DNA of 64,000 bases from the NCBI RefSeq assembly GCF_001293775.1, contig NZ_LGLN01000074.1:85143-149142 (forward strand). Direction: 5' to 3'. The notes below the pieces were generated by a model. It was not told the origin of the DNA, did no database searches, and saw only the letters and a list, made by a program, of their open reading frames with translations. This DNA comes from Pseudomonas syringae pv. cilantro (GTDB taxonomy: Bacteria; Pseudomonadota; Gammaproteobacteria; Pseudomonadales; Pseudomonadaceae). The first letter of the stretch is position 1, and each line of letters opens with the position of its first letter. A program made the translations under genes and the position numbers. Shown one piece after another: positions 10,692-22,300 of this stretch.

Positions 10692-12044
10692 ATGAGCGCT
10701 CTATACATGATTCTCGGCACCCTGATTGCGCTGGGTGTGTTGGTGACCTTCCACGAGTTCGGCCACTTCTGGGTGGCGCGGCGCTGTGGCGTCAAGGTAT
10801 TGCGCTTTTCGGTGGGCTTCGGCACGCCGCTGTTGCGCTGGCACGACCGTCAGGGTACCGAGTACATGATTGCTGCGATTCCGCTGGGCGGTTATGTGAA
10901 GATGCTCGACGAGCGCGAGGGCAACGTCCCGCCCGAGCTGGCCGATCAGGCCTTCAACCGCAAGACGGTCGGGCAGCGCATCGCGATTGTGATCGCCGGT
11001 CCGACGGCCAACTTCCTGCTGGCCATCGCGTTCTTCTGGGTGCTGGCGATGATGGGCAGCGAACAGGTTCGTCCGGTGATCGGCAACGTCGAGCCTGGCA
11101 GTATCGCTCAGCAGGCCGGTTTGACGTCCGGTCAGGAAATCGTTGCAGTCGATGGCGAGCCGACTTCCGGCTGGGCGGCGGTCAACCTGCAACTGGTTCG
11201 CCGGCTGGGTGAAAGCGGCACCATCGCGCTCAAGCTCAGGGATCAGGGCTCGACGGTCGATACATCCCGCGAGCTGGTGCTGAACGACTGGCTCCGAGGC
11301 GCCGAGGAGCCGGATCCGATCAAGTCGCTGGGGATTCGCCCGTGGCGTCCGGCCTTGCCGCCGGTACTGGCAGAAATTGATCCAAAAGGTCCGGCGCAGA
11401 GTGCCGGGCTCAGGACCGGTGATCGTCTGGTGTCGATGGACGGTCAGCCCCTCAATGAGTGGCAGCAGGTTGTTGACCGGGTGCGTGAGCGGCCGCAAGC
11501 CGTTGTGTCGATGCGCATCGAGCGTGATGGCGTGCAAATGGATATGCCGGTGACCCTCGCCGCCAAAGGTGAGGGCAAGGCAGCCGCAGGTTATCTCGGT
11601 GCCGGGGTAAAAGCTGTCGATTGGCCACCGGAAATGTTGCGCGAGGTCAGCTACGGTCCTTTCGCCGCGATGGCCGAGGGTGTAAAGCGCACCTGGAGCA
11701 TGAGCGTGCTGACTCTGGACTCGCTCAAGAAAATGTTGTTCGGCGAGCTCTCGGTAAAAAACTTGAGTGGACCGATAACCATTGCTAAAGTGGCGGGCGC
11801 TTCGGCCCAGTCGGGTTTTGGAGATTTTCTGAACTTCCTCGCTTATCTGAGCATAAGCCTCGGGGTTCTGAATCTGCTGCCCATTCCTGTTCTGGACGGG
11901 GGGCATCTGCTGTTTTACCTGATCGAGTGGGCGCGTGGTCGTCCCCTGTCGGAAAAGGTACAAGGTTGGGGTGCACAGATCGGTATCAGTCTGGTGGTGG
12001 GCGTCATGTTGCTCGCACTGGTCAACGATCTGGGCCGATTGTAA
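10692..12044 (+). CDS. rseP: Site-2 protease RseP (MucP)
   Basis: Zinc intramembrane protease that cleaves the anti-sigma factor (MucA/RseA) after DegS/AlgW, releasing AlgU/RpoE under envelope stress. 450 residues: first membrane helix carries H-E-F-G-H at 21-25, two central PDZ domains (about 115-200 and 205-295; each with an L-x-x-G-D-x-I-like loop), and the second catalytic motif N-L-L-P-I-P-V-L-D-G-G-H near residue 400. ATG at 10692 preceded by GGAGA; the TTG immediately upstream is unlikely to be used. It precedes bamA as in most gamma-proteobacteria. Confidence 0.96.
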   Translation: MSALYMILGTLIALGVLVTFHEFGHFWVARRCGVKVLRFSVGFGTPLLRWHDRQGTEYMIAAIPLGGYVKMLDEREGNVPPELADQAFNRKTVGQRIAIVIAGPTANFLLAIAFFWVLAMMGSEQVRPVIGNVEPGSIAQQAGLTSGQEIVAVDGEPTSGWAAVNLQLVRRLGESGTIALKLRDQGSTVDTSRELVLNDWLRGAEEPDPIKSLGIRPWRPALPPVLAEIDPKGPAQSAGLRTGDRLVSMDGQPLNEWQQVVDRVRERPQAVVSMRIERDGVQMDMPVTLAAKGEGKAAAGYLGAGVKAVDWPPEMLREVSYGPFAAMAEGVKRTWSMSVLTLDSLKKMLFGELSVKNLSGPITIAKVAGASAQSGFGDFLNFLAYLSISLGVLNLLPIPVLDGGHLLFYLIEWARGRPLSEKVQGWGAQIGISLVVGVMLLALVNDLGRL

Positions 12045-12064
12045 AGCGTTGCCGAGTTGCGAAT

Positions 12065-12090
12065 CTGCCGCATTTTGCGGCAGTTTGTTT
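12065..12090 (+). terminator. Weak terminator/attenuator between rseP and bamA
   Basis: CTGCCGC-ATTTT-GCGGCAG perfect 7-bp hairpin at 12065-12083 followed by TTTGTTT. Because bamA follows without an obvious separate promoter, it may only attenuate. Confidence 0.55.
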
Positions 12091-12118
12091 ATTGCCAGTT
12101 GGAATAAGAAAGGACTTC

Positions 12119-14506
12119 ATGAAACGTCTGCTGCTAACTGCGGTTCTTTCCGCACTGATGATCGCTGAAGTTCACGCCGAGTCCTTCACCATCTCCGATA
12201 TCCGTGTCAACGGCCTGCAGCGGGTTTCCGCCGGCAGCGTCTTTGGTGCGCTGCCGCTGAACGTAGGCGAGCAGGCGGATGACGGTCGTCTGGTCGATGC
12301 TACCCGTTCGTTGTTCAAAACCGGTTTCTTTCAAGACATCCAGCTGGGTCGTGATGGCAATGTGCTCGTCATCAACGTCGTTGAGCGCCCGTCGGTTGCC
12401 AGTATCGAAATCGAGGGCAACAAGGCCATTTCGACTGAAGACCTGATGAAAGGCCTCAAACAGTCCGGTCTTGCCGAAGGTGAAATTTTTCAGCGTGCAA
12501 CCCTTGAAGGTGTGCGTAACGAGCTGCAACGCCAATACGTTGCCCAAGGCCGTTACTCCGCCACGGTTGACGCCGAGGTCGTACCTCAGCCGCGCAACCG
12601 CGTAGGCCTGAAAATCGATATCAATGAAGGCACCGTTGCCTCCATTCAGCACATCAACGTGGTCGGCAACACCGTCTTTTCCGACGAAGACCTGACCGAC
12701 CTGTTCGAACTCAAGACCAGTAACTGGCTCTCGTTCTTCAAGAACGATGACAAGTATGCTCGCGAGAAGCTGTCCGGCGACCTCGAGCGTCTGCGTTCGT
12801 ACTACCTCGATCGCGGCTATATCAACATGGATATCGCCTCGACTCAGGTGTCGATCACGCCTGACAAGAAGAACGTGTACATCACGGTCAACGTCAACGA
12901 AGGCGAGAAGTACAGCGTCAAGTCGGTCAAGCTCAGCGGCGACCTGAAGGTGCCTGAAGATCAGGTCAAATCCCTGCTGCTGGTTCAGCCGGGGCAGGTC
13001 TTCTCGCGCAAGGTCATGACCACGACTTCCGAGCTGATCACCCGTCGTCTCGGTAACGAAGGCTACACCTTCGCCAACGTCAACGGCGTGCCTACGCCGA
13101 ACAACGAAGACCACACGGTCGATATCACGTTTGTGGTCGATCCTGGCAAGCGCGCTTACGTGAACCGCATCAACTACCGTGGCAACACCAAGTCGGAAGA
13201 CGAAGTGCTGCGTCGCGAAATGCGTCAGATGGAAGGTGGCTGGGCTTCTACCTACCTGATCGATCAATCGAAAACCCGTCTTGATCGCCTGGGCTTCTTC
13301 AAGGAAGTCAACGTCGAAACGCCGCCTGTTCCGGGCACCGATGATCAGGTGGACGTGAACTACGCCGTTGAAGAGCAAGCGTCCGGCTCGATCACCGCCA
13401 GCGTCGGCTTTGCACAGAGTGCCGGTTTGATCCTGGGTGGTTCGATCAGCCAGAACAATTTCCTGGGTACGGGTAACAAGGTCAGCATCGGCCTGACTCG
13501 CAGTGAGTATCAGAGCCGCTATAACTTCAGCTACGTCGATCCGTACTACACGCCGGACGGTGTAAGCCTGGGTTACAGCGCGTTCTATCGCACCACCAAC
13601 TACGATGACCTCGACGTTGATGTGGCAAGCTACGCAGTAGACAGCCTGGGTGCCGGTATCAATCTCGGCTACCCGATCAGCGAGACCTCGCGCCTGACCT
13701 ACGGTCTGACCGTGCAGCAGGATGAGATCAAGACGGGCCGTTACACCGTTGACGAGATTTTTGACTTCGTTGACAAGGAAGGCGACAAGTACCTGAACTT
13801 CAAGGGCTCGGTTGGCTGGTCTGAATCGACGCTGAACAAAGGTGTGCTGGCCACCCGTGGTCACTCGCAAAGCCTGGTGTTCGAATCCACCTTGCCAGGC
13901 AGCGACCTGTCGTTCTTCAAGCTGGATTACCGCGCTCAGTACTTCCACCCGATTACCGACAGCTACACCTTGCGTCTGCACACCGAGCTGGGTTATGGCG
14001 ACGGCTACGGTTCGACCTCGGGTCTGCCGTTCTACGAGAACTACTACGCCGGTGGCTTCAACTCGGTTCGTGGCTTCAAGGACAGCACGCTAGGGCCGCG
14101 TAGTACTCCGAGCCGGGGTGCTGCGGTGACGGGTAACCAGGGTACGTCAGCCGATCCTGACCAGGATCCACTGCCGTTTGGCGGTAACGCTCTGGTTCAG
14201 GGTGGCGTAGAAGTCATGTTCCCGCTGCCGTTCGTCAAGGATCAACGTTCCCTGCGTACTTCCGTTTTCTGGGATGTCGGTAACGTATTTGACACCAAGT
14301 GCGACTCGAGCAGAACGACAGGCAACGGCAAGAAAGTCGAGTGCAATGATATCGACCTTTCCGGTATGGCCAGTTCTGTTGGTATCGGCGTCACCTGGAT
14401 CACTGCGCTCGGTCCTTTGAGCTTCGCTTTGGCGATGCCGATCAAGAAGCCGGACGACGAAGCAGAAACTCAGGTCTTCCAATTCTCCCTGGGTCAGACG
14501 TTCTAA
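12119..14506 (+). CDS. bamA: Outer-membrane protein assembly factor BamA
   Basis: Core of the BAM complex that folds beta-barrel proteins into the outer membrane. 795 residues: signal peptide of about 20 residues ending A-E-V-H-A-E-S, five POTRA domains up to about residue 420, then a 16-strand barrel. The conserved loop-6 motif V-R-G-F appears in F-N-S-V-R-G-F-K-D (near residue 645), and the protein ends in an aromatic (Q-T-F), the usual beta-signal. AAGGA lies before the ATG at 12119; longer in-frame starts read into rseP and are rejected. Followed by the periplasmic chaperone skp. Confidence 0.97.
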   Translation: MKRLLLTAVLSALMIAEVHAESFTISDIRVNGLQRVSAGSVFGALPLNVGEQADDGRLVDATRSLFKTGFFQDIQLGRDGNVLVINVVERPSVASIEIEGNKAISTEDLMKGLKQSGLAEGEIFQRATLEGVRNELQRQYVAQGRYSATVDAEVVPQPRNRVGLKIDINEGTVASIQHINVVGNTVFSDEDLTDLFELKTSNWLSFFKNDDKYAREKLSGDLERLRSYYLDRGYINMDIASTQVSITPDKKNVYITVNVNEGEKYSVKSVKLSGDLKVPEDQVKSLLLVQPGQVFSRKVMTTTSELITRRLGNEGYTFANVNGVPTPNNEDHTVDITFVVDPGKRAYVNRINYRGNTKSEDEVLRREMRQMEGGWASTYLIDQSKTRLDRLGFFKEVNVETPPVPGTDDQVDVNYAVEEQASGSITASVGFAQSAGLILGGSISQNNFLGTGNKVSIGLTRSEYQSRYNFSYVDPYYTPDGVSLGYSAFYRTTNYDDLDVDVASYAVDSLGAGINLGYPISETSRLTYGLTVQQDEIKTGRYTVDEIFDFVDKEGDKYLNFKGSVGWSESTLNKGVLATRGHSQSLVFESTLPGSDLSFFKLDYRAQYFHPITDSYTLRLHTELGYGDGYGSTSGLPFYENYYAGGFNSVRGFKDSTLGPRSTPSRGAAVTGNQGTSADPDQDPLPFGGNALVQGGVEVMFPLPFVKDQRSLRTSVFWDVGNVFDTKCDSSRTTGNGKKVECNDIDLSGMASSVGIGVTWITALGPLSFALAMPIKKPDDEAETQVFQFSLGQTF

Positions 14507-14551
14507 GCGTCTGATCTGTGATAACGCAACGAATTTTGTAGGAGTTGTATT

Positions 14552-15055
14552 GTGCGTAAGTTGACTCAATTGGTAATGCTGGCCACCGTATTGGTCGCCA
14601 GCCCTGTATTTGCTGACATGAAAATCGCGGTACTGAACTATCAAATGGCCCTGCTGGAATCCGACGCTGCCAAGCGTTATGCAGTGGACGCCGAGAAGAA
14701 ATTCGGTCCGCAACTGACCAAGCTGAAGAGCCTGGAAAGCAGCGCCAAGGGTATTCAGGATCGTCTGGTAAGCGGCGGCGACAAAATGGCTCAGCCTGAG
14801 CGCGAACGTCTGGAGCTCGAGTTCAAGCAAAAGGCGCGTGACTTCCAGTTCCAGTCCAAGGAACTGAACGAAGCCAAGGCCGTTGCAGACCGTGAGATGC
14901 TCAAGCAGCTCAAGCCGAAGCTGGATCAGGCTGTTGAAGAAGTCATCAAAAAAGGTGGTTTTGATCTGGTCTTCGAGCGCGGTGCAGTGATTGACGTCAA
15001 ACCTCAGTATGACGTGACTCGCCAGGTCATCGAGCGCATGAACCAGCTGAAGTAA
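14552..15055 (+). CDS. skp: Periplasmic chaperone Skp/OmpH
   Basis: Trimeric periplasmic chaperone carrying unfolded outer-membrane proteins to BAM. 167 residues with a signal peptide (cleavage likely after P-V-F-A, about residue 22) and a long charged, coiled-coil middle that forms the family's tentacles. It begins with GTG behind TAGGAG. Sits between bamA and lpxD, the standard order. Confidence 0.93.
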   Translation: MRKLTQLVMLATVLVASPVFADMKIAVLNYQMALLESDAAKRYAVDAEKKFGPQLTKLKSLESSAKGIQDRLVSGGDKMAQPERERLELEFKQKARDFQFQSKELNEAKAVADREMLKQLKPKLDQAVEEVIKKGGFDLVFERGAVIDVKPQYDVTRQVIERMNQLK

Positions 15056-15057
15056 TC

Positions 15058-16113
15058 ATGAGCATAACCATCAAGCTCGGCCAGTTAGCCGAGTTCCTTG
15101 GCGCCACCTTGCGTGGCGACAAGGACAGGGAAATCACCGGGCTGGCCGCTCTAGAAGAGGCCGGCCCTGGTCAGATCAGCTTCCTGGCAAAACCTCAATA
15201 CCGCAAATATCTGGCCGATGCACAGGCGGCTGCCTTGTTGCTCAAACCGGCAGATGCTGACGGCTACGCCGGGGATGCGCTGCTGGTTCCGGATCCCTAT
15301 CTGGCCTACGCGCGTATCTCGCATTTTTTCGACCCCAAGCCCAAAAGCCCGGCAGGCGTGCATCCCACCGCCGTCGTTGCCGAGGGCGCTCAGATTGATC
15401 CGGCCGCCAGCATTGGTGCGTTTGCCGTGATCGAGAGTGGTGTGCGCATTGCAGCAGGTGTCACCATCGGTGCGCATTGCTTCATCGGCGCCCGTTGCGA
15501 AATCGGTGAGGGTGGCTGGCTGGCGCCTCGTGTGACGCTCTACCACGACGTTCGCATCGGCAAGCGTGTGGTCATTCAGTCAGGCGCGGTGCTGGGGGGC
15601 GAAGGTTTCGGTTTTGCCAACGAGAAGGGTGTCTGGCAGAAAATCGCTCAAATAGGCGGCGTTACCCTGGGCGATGATGTCGAGATCGGCGTCAATACGG
15701 CGATTGATCGCGGTGCACTGGCTGACACGCGTATCGGCAATGGTGTGAAGCTGGACAACCAGATTCAGATCGCCCACAACGTGCAGATTGGTGATCACAC
15801 GGCGATGGCGGCCTGTGTCGGTATTTCCGGAAGCACTAAAATCGGCAAGCATTGCATGTTCGCAGGCGGCGTCGGGTTGGTCGGGCATATCGAGATTTGT
15901 GATGGCGTCTTCATCACCGGCATGACCATGGTGACGCATTCCATCACCGAGCCAGGTTCCTACTCCTCGGGTACGGCGATGCAGCCCGCGGCCGAATGGC
16001 GCAAGAGTGCGGCTCGTCTGCGCAAGATCGACGACATGGCGCGACGTCTGCAAAAGCTCGAAAAGGTTGTCGAGACGGTGACCTCCCCGGGTGATCGCTC
16101 ATCTGATGGCTGA
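15058..16113 (+). CDS. lpxD: UDP-3-O-acylglucosamine N-acyltransferase LpxD
   Basis: Third step of lipid A synthesis: adds a 3-hydroxyacyl chain from acyl-ACP to UDP-3-O-acyl-glucosamine. 351 residues, with an N-terminal uridine-binding domain (1-100) and a left-handed beta-helix of hexapeptide repeats (about 105-300); the catalytic His is expected in [10 protein letters not shown] near residue 240. A C-terminal helix ([14 protein letters not shown]) contributes to trimer/ACP binding in the family. Starts two bases after the skp stop. Confidence 0.97.
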   Translation: MSITIKLGQLAEFLGATLRGDKDREITGLAALEEAGPGQISFLAKPQYRKYLADAQAAALLLKPADADGYAGDALLVPDPYLAYARISHFFDPKPKSPAGVHPTAVVAEGAQIDPAASIGAFAVIESGVRIAAGVTIGAHCFIGARCEIGEGGWLAPRVTLYHDVRIGKRVVIQSGAVLGGEGFGFANEKGVWQKIAQIGGVTLGDDVEIGVNTAIDRGALADTRIGNGVKLDNQIQIAHNVQIGDHTAMAACVGISGSTKIGKHCMFAGGVGLVGHIEICDGVFITGMTMVTHSITEPGSYSSGTAMQPAAEWRKSAARLRKIDDMARRLQKLEKVVETVTSPGDRSSDG

Positions 16114-16222
16114 TACCTTTTTAATATCAAGCGTGCACAGTCGATAAACTGCCTCCTTGATGTAGAGGGGTGCTGCGCAGTCGCGACGCACTCCTAATCT
16201 TTACTACAGGCTTCCCCTCGAA

Positions 16223-16663
16223 ATGATGGACATCAAAGAAATTCGCGAATACCTGCCTCATCGTTACCCGTTCCTGCTGGTGGATCGAGTGACGGAGCTG
16301 GATTTCGAGAACAAGAACATTCGCGCGTACAAGAATGTCAGTGTCAACGAGCCTTTTTTCAACGGTCATTTCCCTGAGCATCCGATCATGCCAGGTGTTC
16401 TGATCATCGAAGCAATGGCGCAGGCGGCCGGTATCCTTGCGTTCAAGATGCTCGACACCAAGCCGTCAGACGGTACACTTTATTATTTCGTGGGCTCGGA
16501 CAAACTGCGTTTCCGTCACCCGGTTCTGCCGGGCGACCAGCTGATTCTTGAAGCCAGGTTCCTGAGCTGCAAGCGCCAGATCTGGAAGTTCGAATGCAAG
16601 GCCACAGTTGACGGCAAGGCCGTATGCTCCGCCGAAATTATCTGTGCGGAACGTAAACTATGA
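16223..16663 (+). CDS. fabZ: 3-hydroxyacyl-ACP dehydratase FabZ
   Basis: Hot-dog-fold dehydratase of fatty-acid elongation, competing with LpxA for 3-hydroxyacyl-ACP. 146 residues; catalytic His and Glu in [16 protein letters not shown] (His50 region, Glu64 region). Two tandem ATGs (M-M-D-I-K-E-I); the first is used here, the second differs by one residue. A 109-base gap separates it from lpxD; it overlaps lpxA by four bases. Confidence 0.97.
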   Translation: MMDIKEIREYLPHRYPFLLVDRVTELDFENKNIRAYKNVSVNEPFFNGHFPEHPIMPGVLIIEAMAQAAGILAFKMLDTKPSDGTLYYFVGSDKLRFRHPVLPGDQLILEARFLSCKRQIWKFECKATVDGKAVCSAEIICAERKL

Positions 16664-17436
16664 GTTTGATTGACTCTCGCGCAATCATCGATCCGACGGC
16701 CATTCTGGCCGACAACGTTGAGGTCGGCCCGTGGTCGATCATCGGAGCCGGTGTGGAAATTGGCGAGGGTACAGTCATCGGTCCGCACGTGGTCCTCAAG
16801 GGGCCAACGAAGATCGGCAAGCACAACCGCATCTATCAGTTTTCATCGGTGGGCGAAGATACGCCTGATCTCAAGTACAAGGGCGAAGAAACCCGTCTGG
16901 TGATCGGTGATCACAATGTCATTCGCGAAGGCGTGACCATTCACCGCGGCACTGTTCAGGACCGCGCTGAAACCACGCTGGGTGATCACAACCTGATCAT
17001 GGCCTATGCACATATCGGCCATGACAGCGTGATCGGCAATCATGTGATCCTGGTCAACAATACGGCGTTGGCCGGCCATGTGCACGTCGACGACTGGGCG
17101 ATCCTGTCCGGTTTCACCCTTGTGCATCAGTTCTGCCATATCGGTGCCCACAGCTTTTCCGGAATGGGCACGGCCATCGGCAAGGATGTTCCTGCGTTTG
17201 TCACAGTGTTCGGCAACCCGGCCGAGGCGCGCAGCATGAACTTCGAGGGCATGCGTCGTCGAGGTTTCTCCGAAGACGCCATTCATGCGTTGCGCAGAGC
17301 CTACAAAACGGTTTATCGCCAGGGGCTGACCATTGCTCAGGCACTGACCGAGCTGGCTGAACCTGCGGCACAGTTTCCTGAAGTCGCGGTGTTTCTCGAA
17401 TCCATTCAGACATCGACTCGCGGCATCATTCGTTAA
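16660..17436 (+). CDS. lpxA: UDP-N-acetylglucosamine acyltransferase LpxA
   Basis: First step of lipid A synthesis, transferring a 3-hydroxyacyl chain from ACP to UDP-GlcNAc. 258 residues, with an N-terminal left-handed beta-helix of hexapeptides ([10 protein letters not shown]...V-G-P-W-S-I-I-G-A) and the catalytic His in Y-A-H-I-G-H-D-S (near residue 122). The C-terminal helical domain is complete. ATGA overlap with fabZ. Confidence 0.97.
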   Translation: MSLIDSRAIIDPTAILADNVEVGPWSIIGAGVEIGEGTVIGPHVVLKGPTKIGKHNRIYQFSSVGEDTPDLKYKGEETRLVIGDHNVIREGVTIHRGTVQDRAETTLGDHNLIMAYAHIGHDSVIGNHVILVNNTALAGHVHVDDWAILSGFTLVHQFCHIGAHSFSGMGTAIGKDVPAFVTVFGNPAEARSMNFEGMRRRGFSEDAIHALRRAYKTVYRQGLTIAQALTELAEPAAQFPEVAVFLESIQTSTRGIIR

Positions 17437-17438
17437 TC

Positions 17439-18581
17439 ATGACCAGCCCATTACGCATTGCACTGGTCGCTGGCGAAGCCTCCGGCGATATCCTTGGCTC
17501 CGGCCTGATGCGGGCCATCAATGCGCGCAACCCCGATGTTCAGTTCATGGGTGTAGGGGGGCCGTTGATGGAAGCGGAGGGCATGCAGTCGTACTTCCCG
17601 ATGGAGCGTCTGTCGGTAATGGGGCTGGTGGAAGTGCTCGGTCGGCTGCGTGAGCTATTGGCCCGGCGCAAATTGCTGGTGCAGACGCTGATCAACGAGA
17701 ACCCGGATGTCTTCATCGGTATCGATGCGCCCGATTTCACGCTCAATATCGAACTGCAATTGCGTCGCGCCGGTATCAAGACCGTTCACTACGTCAGCCC
17801 GTCGGTCTGGGCCTGGCGTCAGAAGCGGGTCTTGAAGATTCGCGAAGGCTGCGACCTGATGCTGACGCTGCTGCCGTTCGAGGCGCGTTTCTACGAAGAG
17901 AAGGGCGTGCCGGTGCGGTTTGTCGGTCATCCGCTGGCCGATACCATTCCTCTTGAGTCCGATCGTGACGCGGCGCGCGCGCAGCTGGGCTTTCCTGCTG
18001 AGGGGTCGGTTGTGGCGCTGATGCCGGGTAGCCGAGGCGGCGAAGTCGGTCGTCTGGGGACGCTGTTTTTCGATGCGGCCGAGCGGTTGCTGGCTGAGCG
18101 ACCCACGCTACGCTTCGTGCTGCCGTGTGCCAGCCCGCAACGGCGCGTCCAGGTCGAAGAACTGTTGCAAGGTCGGAATTTGCCCGTCACATTGCTCGAC
18201 GGTCAGTCTCACGTCGCGCTGGCCGCCTGTGATGCGGTGCTGATCGCCTCCGGCACCGCCACGCTGGAAGCCCTGCTCTACAAGCGGCCGATGGTCGTTG
18301 CCTACCGGATGGCACCGCTGACGTTCTGGATTCTCAAGCGGCTGGTCAAAAGCCCTTACGTGTCGCTGCCGAACCTGCTGGCCCAGCGCATGCTGGTGCC
18401 GGAGCTGCTACAGGACGATGCCACTGCCGAAACGCTGGCCAGCACGCTGCTGCCGTTGATCGACGACGGGCATGCGCAGACCGCAGGTTTTGACGAGATT
18501 CACCGGGTTCTGCGCCGTGATGCATCGAATCAGGCGGCAGACGCCGTACTGGGCCTGCTCGGCCGTTCATCCCCACTGTGA
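17439..18581 (+). CDS. lpxB: Lipid A disaccharide synthase LpxB
   Basis: GT19 glycosyltransferase condensing UDP-diacylglucosamine with lipid X to form the lipid A disaccharide. 380 residues; N-terminal V-A-G-E-A-S-G-D (residues 10-17), central V-S-P-S-V-W-A-W-R, and C-terminal nucleotide-binding [10 protein letters not shown] (about 271-280). Two bases after lpxA. Overlaps or abuts rnhB. Confidence 0.97.
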   Translation: MTSPLRIALVAGEASGDILGSGLMRAINARNPDVQFMGVGGPLMEAEGMQSYFPMERLSVMGLVEVLGRLRELLARRKLLVQTLINENPDVFIGIDAPDFTLNIELQLRRAGIKTVHYVSPSVWAWRQKRVLKIREGCDLMLTLLPFEARFYEEKGVPVRFVGHPLADTIPLESDRDAARAQLGFPAEGSVVALMPGSRGGEVGRLGTLFFDAAERLLAERPTLRFVLPCASPQRRVQVEELLQGRNLPVTLLDGQSHVALAACDAVLIASGTATLEALLYKRPMVVAYRMAPLTFWILKRLVKSPYVSLPNLLAQRMLVPELLQDDATAETLASTLLPLIDDGHAQTAGFDEIHRVLRRDASNQAADAVLGLLGRSSPL

Positions 18582-18592
18582 GTTCGCTTACC

Positions 18593-19246
18593 ATGCAGAC
18601 AGGCCTGGATTTCACTCTTGTCGAAGATCTGGTCGCGGGCGTCGACGAAGTCGGACGCGGTCCGCTTTGCGGTGCCGTGGTCACGGCGGCTGTCATTCTC
18701 GATCCGGCCAGACCCATTCTCGGGCTCAACGACTCGAAAAAACTGACCGAAGCCAAGCGCGAAAAGCTGTTTGTCGAGATTCAGGAAAAAGCCCTGTGCT
18801 GGTTCATCGCCCGGGCCGAAGTCGAAGAAATCGATCAACTGAACATTCTGCACGCCACAATGCTGGCCATGAAGCGCGCAGTCGAAGGCCTTGTCATCAC
18901 GCCGAAGCTGGCGTTGATCGATGGTAACCGCTGCCCGCAATTGTCTGTGCCCTCTGCGCCGGTGGTGCAGGGCGATGCCAAAGTACCGGCCATCGCTGCC
19001 GCGTCGATTCTGGCCAAGGTCAGCCGGGACCGGGAAATGGCGGCACTCGAGCTGGTCTATCCGGGTTATGGCATCGGCGGGCACAAGGGTTATCCTACGC
19101 CGGTGCATCTGGAAGCACTGGCCCGACTGGGCCCTACGCCTATCCATCGGCGTTCTTTTGCGCCGGTGCGGGCCGCCCATGAAGCGCGCGCGGCGATGAA
19201 CAACGGCGCAACACGTCTACCGTCGATCGGTTTGCTGCAGGACTGA
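18593..19246 (+). CDS. rnhB: Ribonuclease HII
   Basis: Removes RNA from RNA-DNA hybrids, including single embedded ribonucleotides. Catalytic D-E in G-V-D-E-V-G-R-G and later Asp in A-L-I-D-G-N are present, with the family motif [12 protein letters not shown]. Start is uncertain: ATG at 18593 gives M-Q-T-G-L-D-F (217 residues); a GTG at 18578 overlapping the lpxB stop would give 222 residues. The C-terminal tail after R-R-S-F-A-P-V is longer and less conserved. Confidence 0.95.
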   Translation: MQTGLDFTLVEDLVAGVDEVGRGPLCGAVVTAAVILDPARPILGLNDSKKLTEAKREKLFVEIQEKALCWFIARAEVEEIDQLNILHATMLAMKRAVEGLVITPKLALIDGNRCPQLSVPSAPVVQGDAKVPAIAAASILAKVSRDREMAALELVYPGYGIGGHKGYPTPVHLEALARLGPTPIHRRSFAPVRAAHEARAAMNNGATRLPSIGLLQD

Positions 19247-19309
19247 CGTTTCTGTCTGAGGCCGCTACAATCCCGCCCTTCGTTTGTATTTTCGCGTTAT
19301 AGGATCACC

Positions 19310-22300
19310 ATGCCGGCTTCTTTCGTTCATCTACGCCTGCACACCGAATATTCGCTGGTTGACGGTCTGGTCCGGGTCAAACCGTTGATCAAGGCGCTGA
19401 CCGGCATGAACATGCCCGCCGTGGCGGTGACCGATCAGAACAACATGTGTTCGCTGGTCAAGTTCTACAAGGCCGCGCAGAGTTCGGGGATCAAGCCGAT
19501 CTGTGGTGTCGATCTGTGGCTGGCCGGCAGGGACGAAGACGCTGCGCTCAGTCGCATCAGCCTGCTGGCGATGAACGCTCAGGGCTACCGTAACCTGACC
19601 GAACTGATCTCGCGCGGCTTTATCGAAGGTCAGCGCAATGGTCAGATCGTCATCCAGCGCCAATGGGTTGCGCAGGCCAGCGAAGGCGTCATTGCACTTT
19701 CTGTGGCCAAGGAAGGCGAGATCGGCATGGCGCTGCTCGGCGGCAACCCCGGCGAGGCAGACGAATTGCTGCGCGAGTGGCTGCAAGTCTTTCCGGATCG
19801 CTTCTATATCGAAGTGCAGCGCACCAACCGCACCAACGACGAAGAACATCTGCACGCCGCTGTCGCGCTGGCCCAGCGCCATGGCGCGCCGCTGGTGGCG
19901 ACCAATGATGTGCGCTTCATCAAGCAGACCGACTTCGAGGCCCATGAGACGCGCGTGTGCATCGGCGAAGGCCGTGCGCTGGACGACCCACGTCGCTCGC
20001 ATAACTACAGCGATCAGCAATACCTGAAAAGCCCGGAAGAAATGGCCGAGCTGTTCAGCGATCTGCCGGAAGCGCTGGAAAACACCGTCGAGATTGCCAA
20101 GCGCTGCAACATCGACGTCAAGCTGGGCACTCACTTTTTGCCCAACTTCCCGATTCCCGATGGCATGACCATCGACGAGTATTTTCGCAAGGTCTCGTTC
20201 GACGGCCTGGAAGAGCGTCTTTCGGTTCTGTTGCCAAAAGACACGACCGAGGATTACGAGGCCAAGCGCCAGGTCTATGTCGACCGGCTGAATTTCGAGC
20301 TGGATATCATCATTCAGATGGGCTTCCCCGGTTACTTCCTGATCGTGATGGACTTTATCCAGTGGGCCAAGAGCAACGGCGTGCCGGTAGGGCCGGGCCG
20401 TGGTTCGGGTGCCGGTTCTCTGGTCGCTTACGTGCAGAAGATCACCGACCTCGATCCGCTGGAATACGACCTGCTGTTCGAACGCTTCCTTAACCCGGAG
20501 CGGGTTTCCATGCCCGACTTCGACGTCGACTTCTGTATGGACGGCCGTGATCGGGTCATCGAGTACGTGGCCGAGAAATACGGGCGCAACGCGGTCAGCC
20601 AGATCATCACCTTCGGTTCCATGGCTGCCAAGGCGGTGGTGCGCGACGTGGCGCGGGTGCAGGGCAAGTCTTACGGGCTGGCGGACCGTCTGTCGAAGAT
20701 GATCCCGTTCGAAGTCGGCATGACCCTAGAAAAAGCCTACGAGCAGGAAGAAATTCTCCGCGACTTCCTCAAGGTCGATGAAGAGGCCGCAGAAATCTGG
20801 GAGATGGCGCTCAAGCTGGAAGGCATTGTGCGTAACGTGGGCAAGCACGCCGGCGGCGTGGTTATTGCTCCGACCAAGCTGACCGACTTTTCGCCGATCT
20901 ATTGCGACGAGGCGGGTGACGGTCTGGTGACCCAGTTCGACAAGGATGACGTCGAGGCGGCCGGGCTGGTGAAGTTCGACTTCCTCGGTCTGCGTACCCT
21001 GACGATCATCGACTGGGCGCTCAAGACCATCAACCGCGACCGCGCCAAGGTCAATGAAGCGCCGCTGGACATCGCGTTCATTCCGCTCGATGACATGCCG
21101 ACCTACCAGCTGCTGCAGCGCGCGGAAACCACGGCGGTGTTCCAGCTCGAGTCGCGCGGCATGAAAGAGCTGATCAAGAAGCTCAAGCCCGACTGCCTGG
21201 AAGACTTGATCGCATTGGTGGCGCTGTTTCGTCCCGGTCCGCTGCAATCGGGCATGGTGGACGACTTCATCAACCGCAAGCACGGTCGCGCCGAGCTGTC
21301 CTATCCGCACGTCGATTACCAGTACGAAGGCCTCAAGCCGGTACTGGCACCGACCTACGGCATCATCCTGTATCAGGAACAGGTGATGCAGATCGCCCAG
21401 GTCATGGCCGGTTACACCCTGGGTGGTGCGGACATGCTGCGCCGGGCGATGGGCAAGAAAAAGCCCGAGGAAATGGCCAAGCAGCGCGGCGGTTTCATCG
21501 ACGGTTGCAAGACCAACAACATCGACCCGGACCTTGCCGGTAACATTTTCGACCTGGTGGAGAAGTTCGCCGGTTACGGCTTCAACAAGTCTCACTCGGC
21601 GGCCTATGGCCTGGTGTCGTACCAGACTGCCTGGCTGAAGACACACTACCCGGCGCCGTTCATGGCGGCCGTGTTGTCGGCGGACATGCACAACACCGAC
21701 AAGGTCGTGACCTTGATCGAGGAAGTGCGCACCATGAAACTGCGCCTCGACGCGCCGGACGTGAACACCTCGGAGTTCAAGTTCACGGTCAGCGACGACG
21801 GCCGCATTCTTTATGGCCTAGGTGCGATCAAGGGCGTGGGCGAGGGGCCGGTCGAGGCGATTACCGATGCGCGTCAGAAAGGACCGTTCAAGGATCTGTT
21901 CGATTTTTGTGCCCGCGTCGACCTCAAACGGGTCAACAAGCGGACGCTGGACGGCCTGATTCGCAGTGGCGCGCTGGATCGGCTCGGCCCGTATTTCGAG
22001 CTTGAGCCCAAGGCCTATCAGGCCAATATCGACCGCAACCGTTCGGTATTGCTGGCGGCGCTGGAAGAGGCCATCCAGGCTGCCGAGCAGACTGCGCGCA
22101 GTCGCGACAGCGGTCACTCGGACCTGTTTGGCGGCCTGTTCGTCGAAGCGGATGCCGACGTTTACGCGAACCATCGCAAGACCCGTGAGCTGAGCCTCAA
22201 GGATCGCCTGCGTGGCGAGAAAGAAACGCTGGGGCTGTACCTGACCGGTCACCCGATAGACGAATACGAAGGCGAAATTCGCCGTTTCGCCCGCCAGCGG

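Noticed and set aside
12134..13981. 615-residue frame antisense to bamA
   Set aside because: Shadow frame; no domain, no ribosome binding site, and bamA is clearly the real gene.
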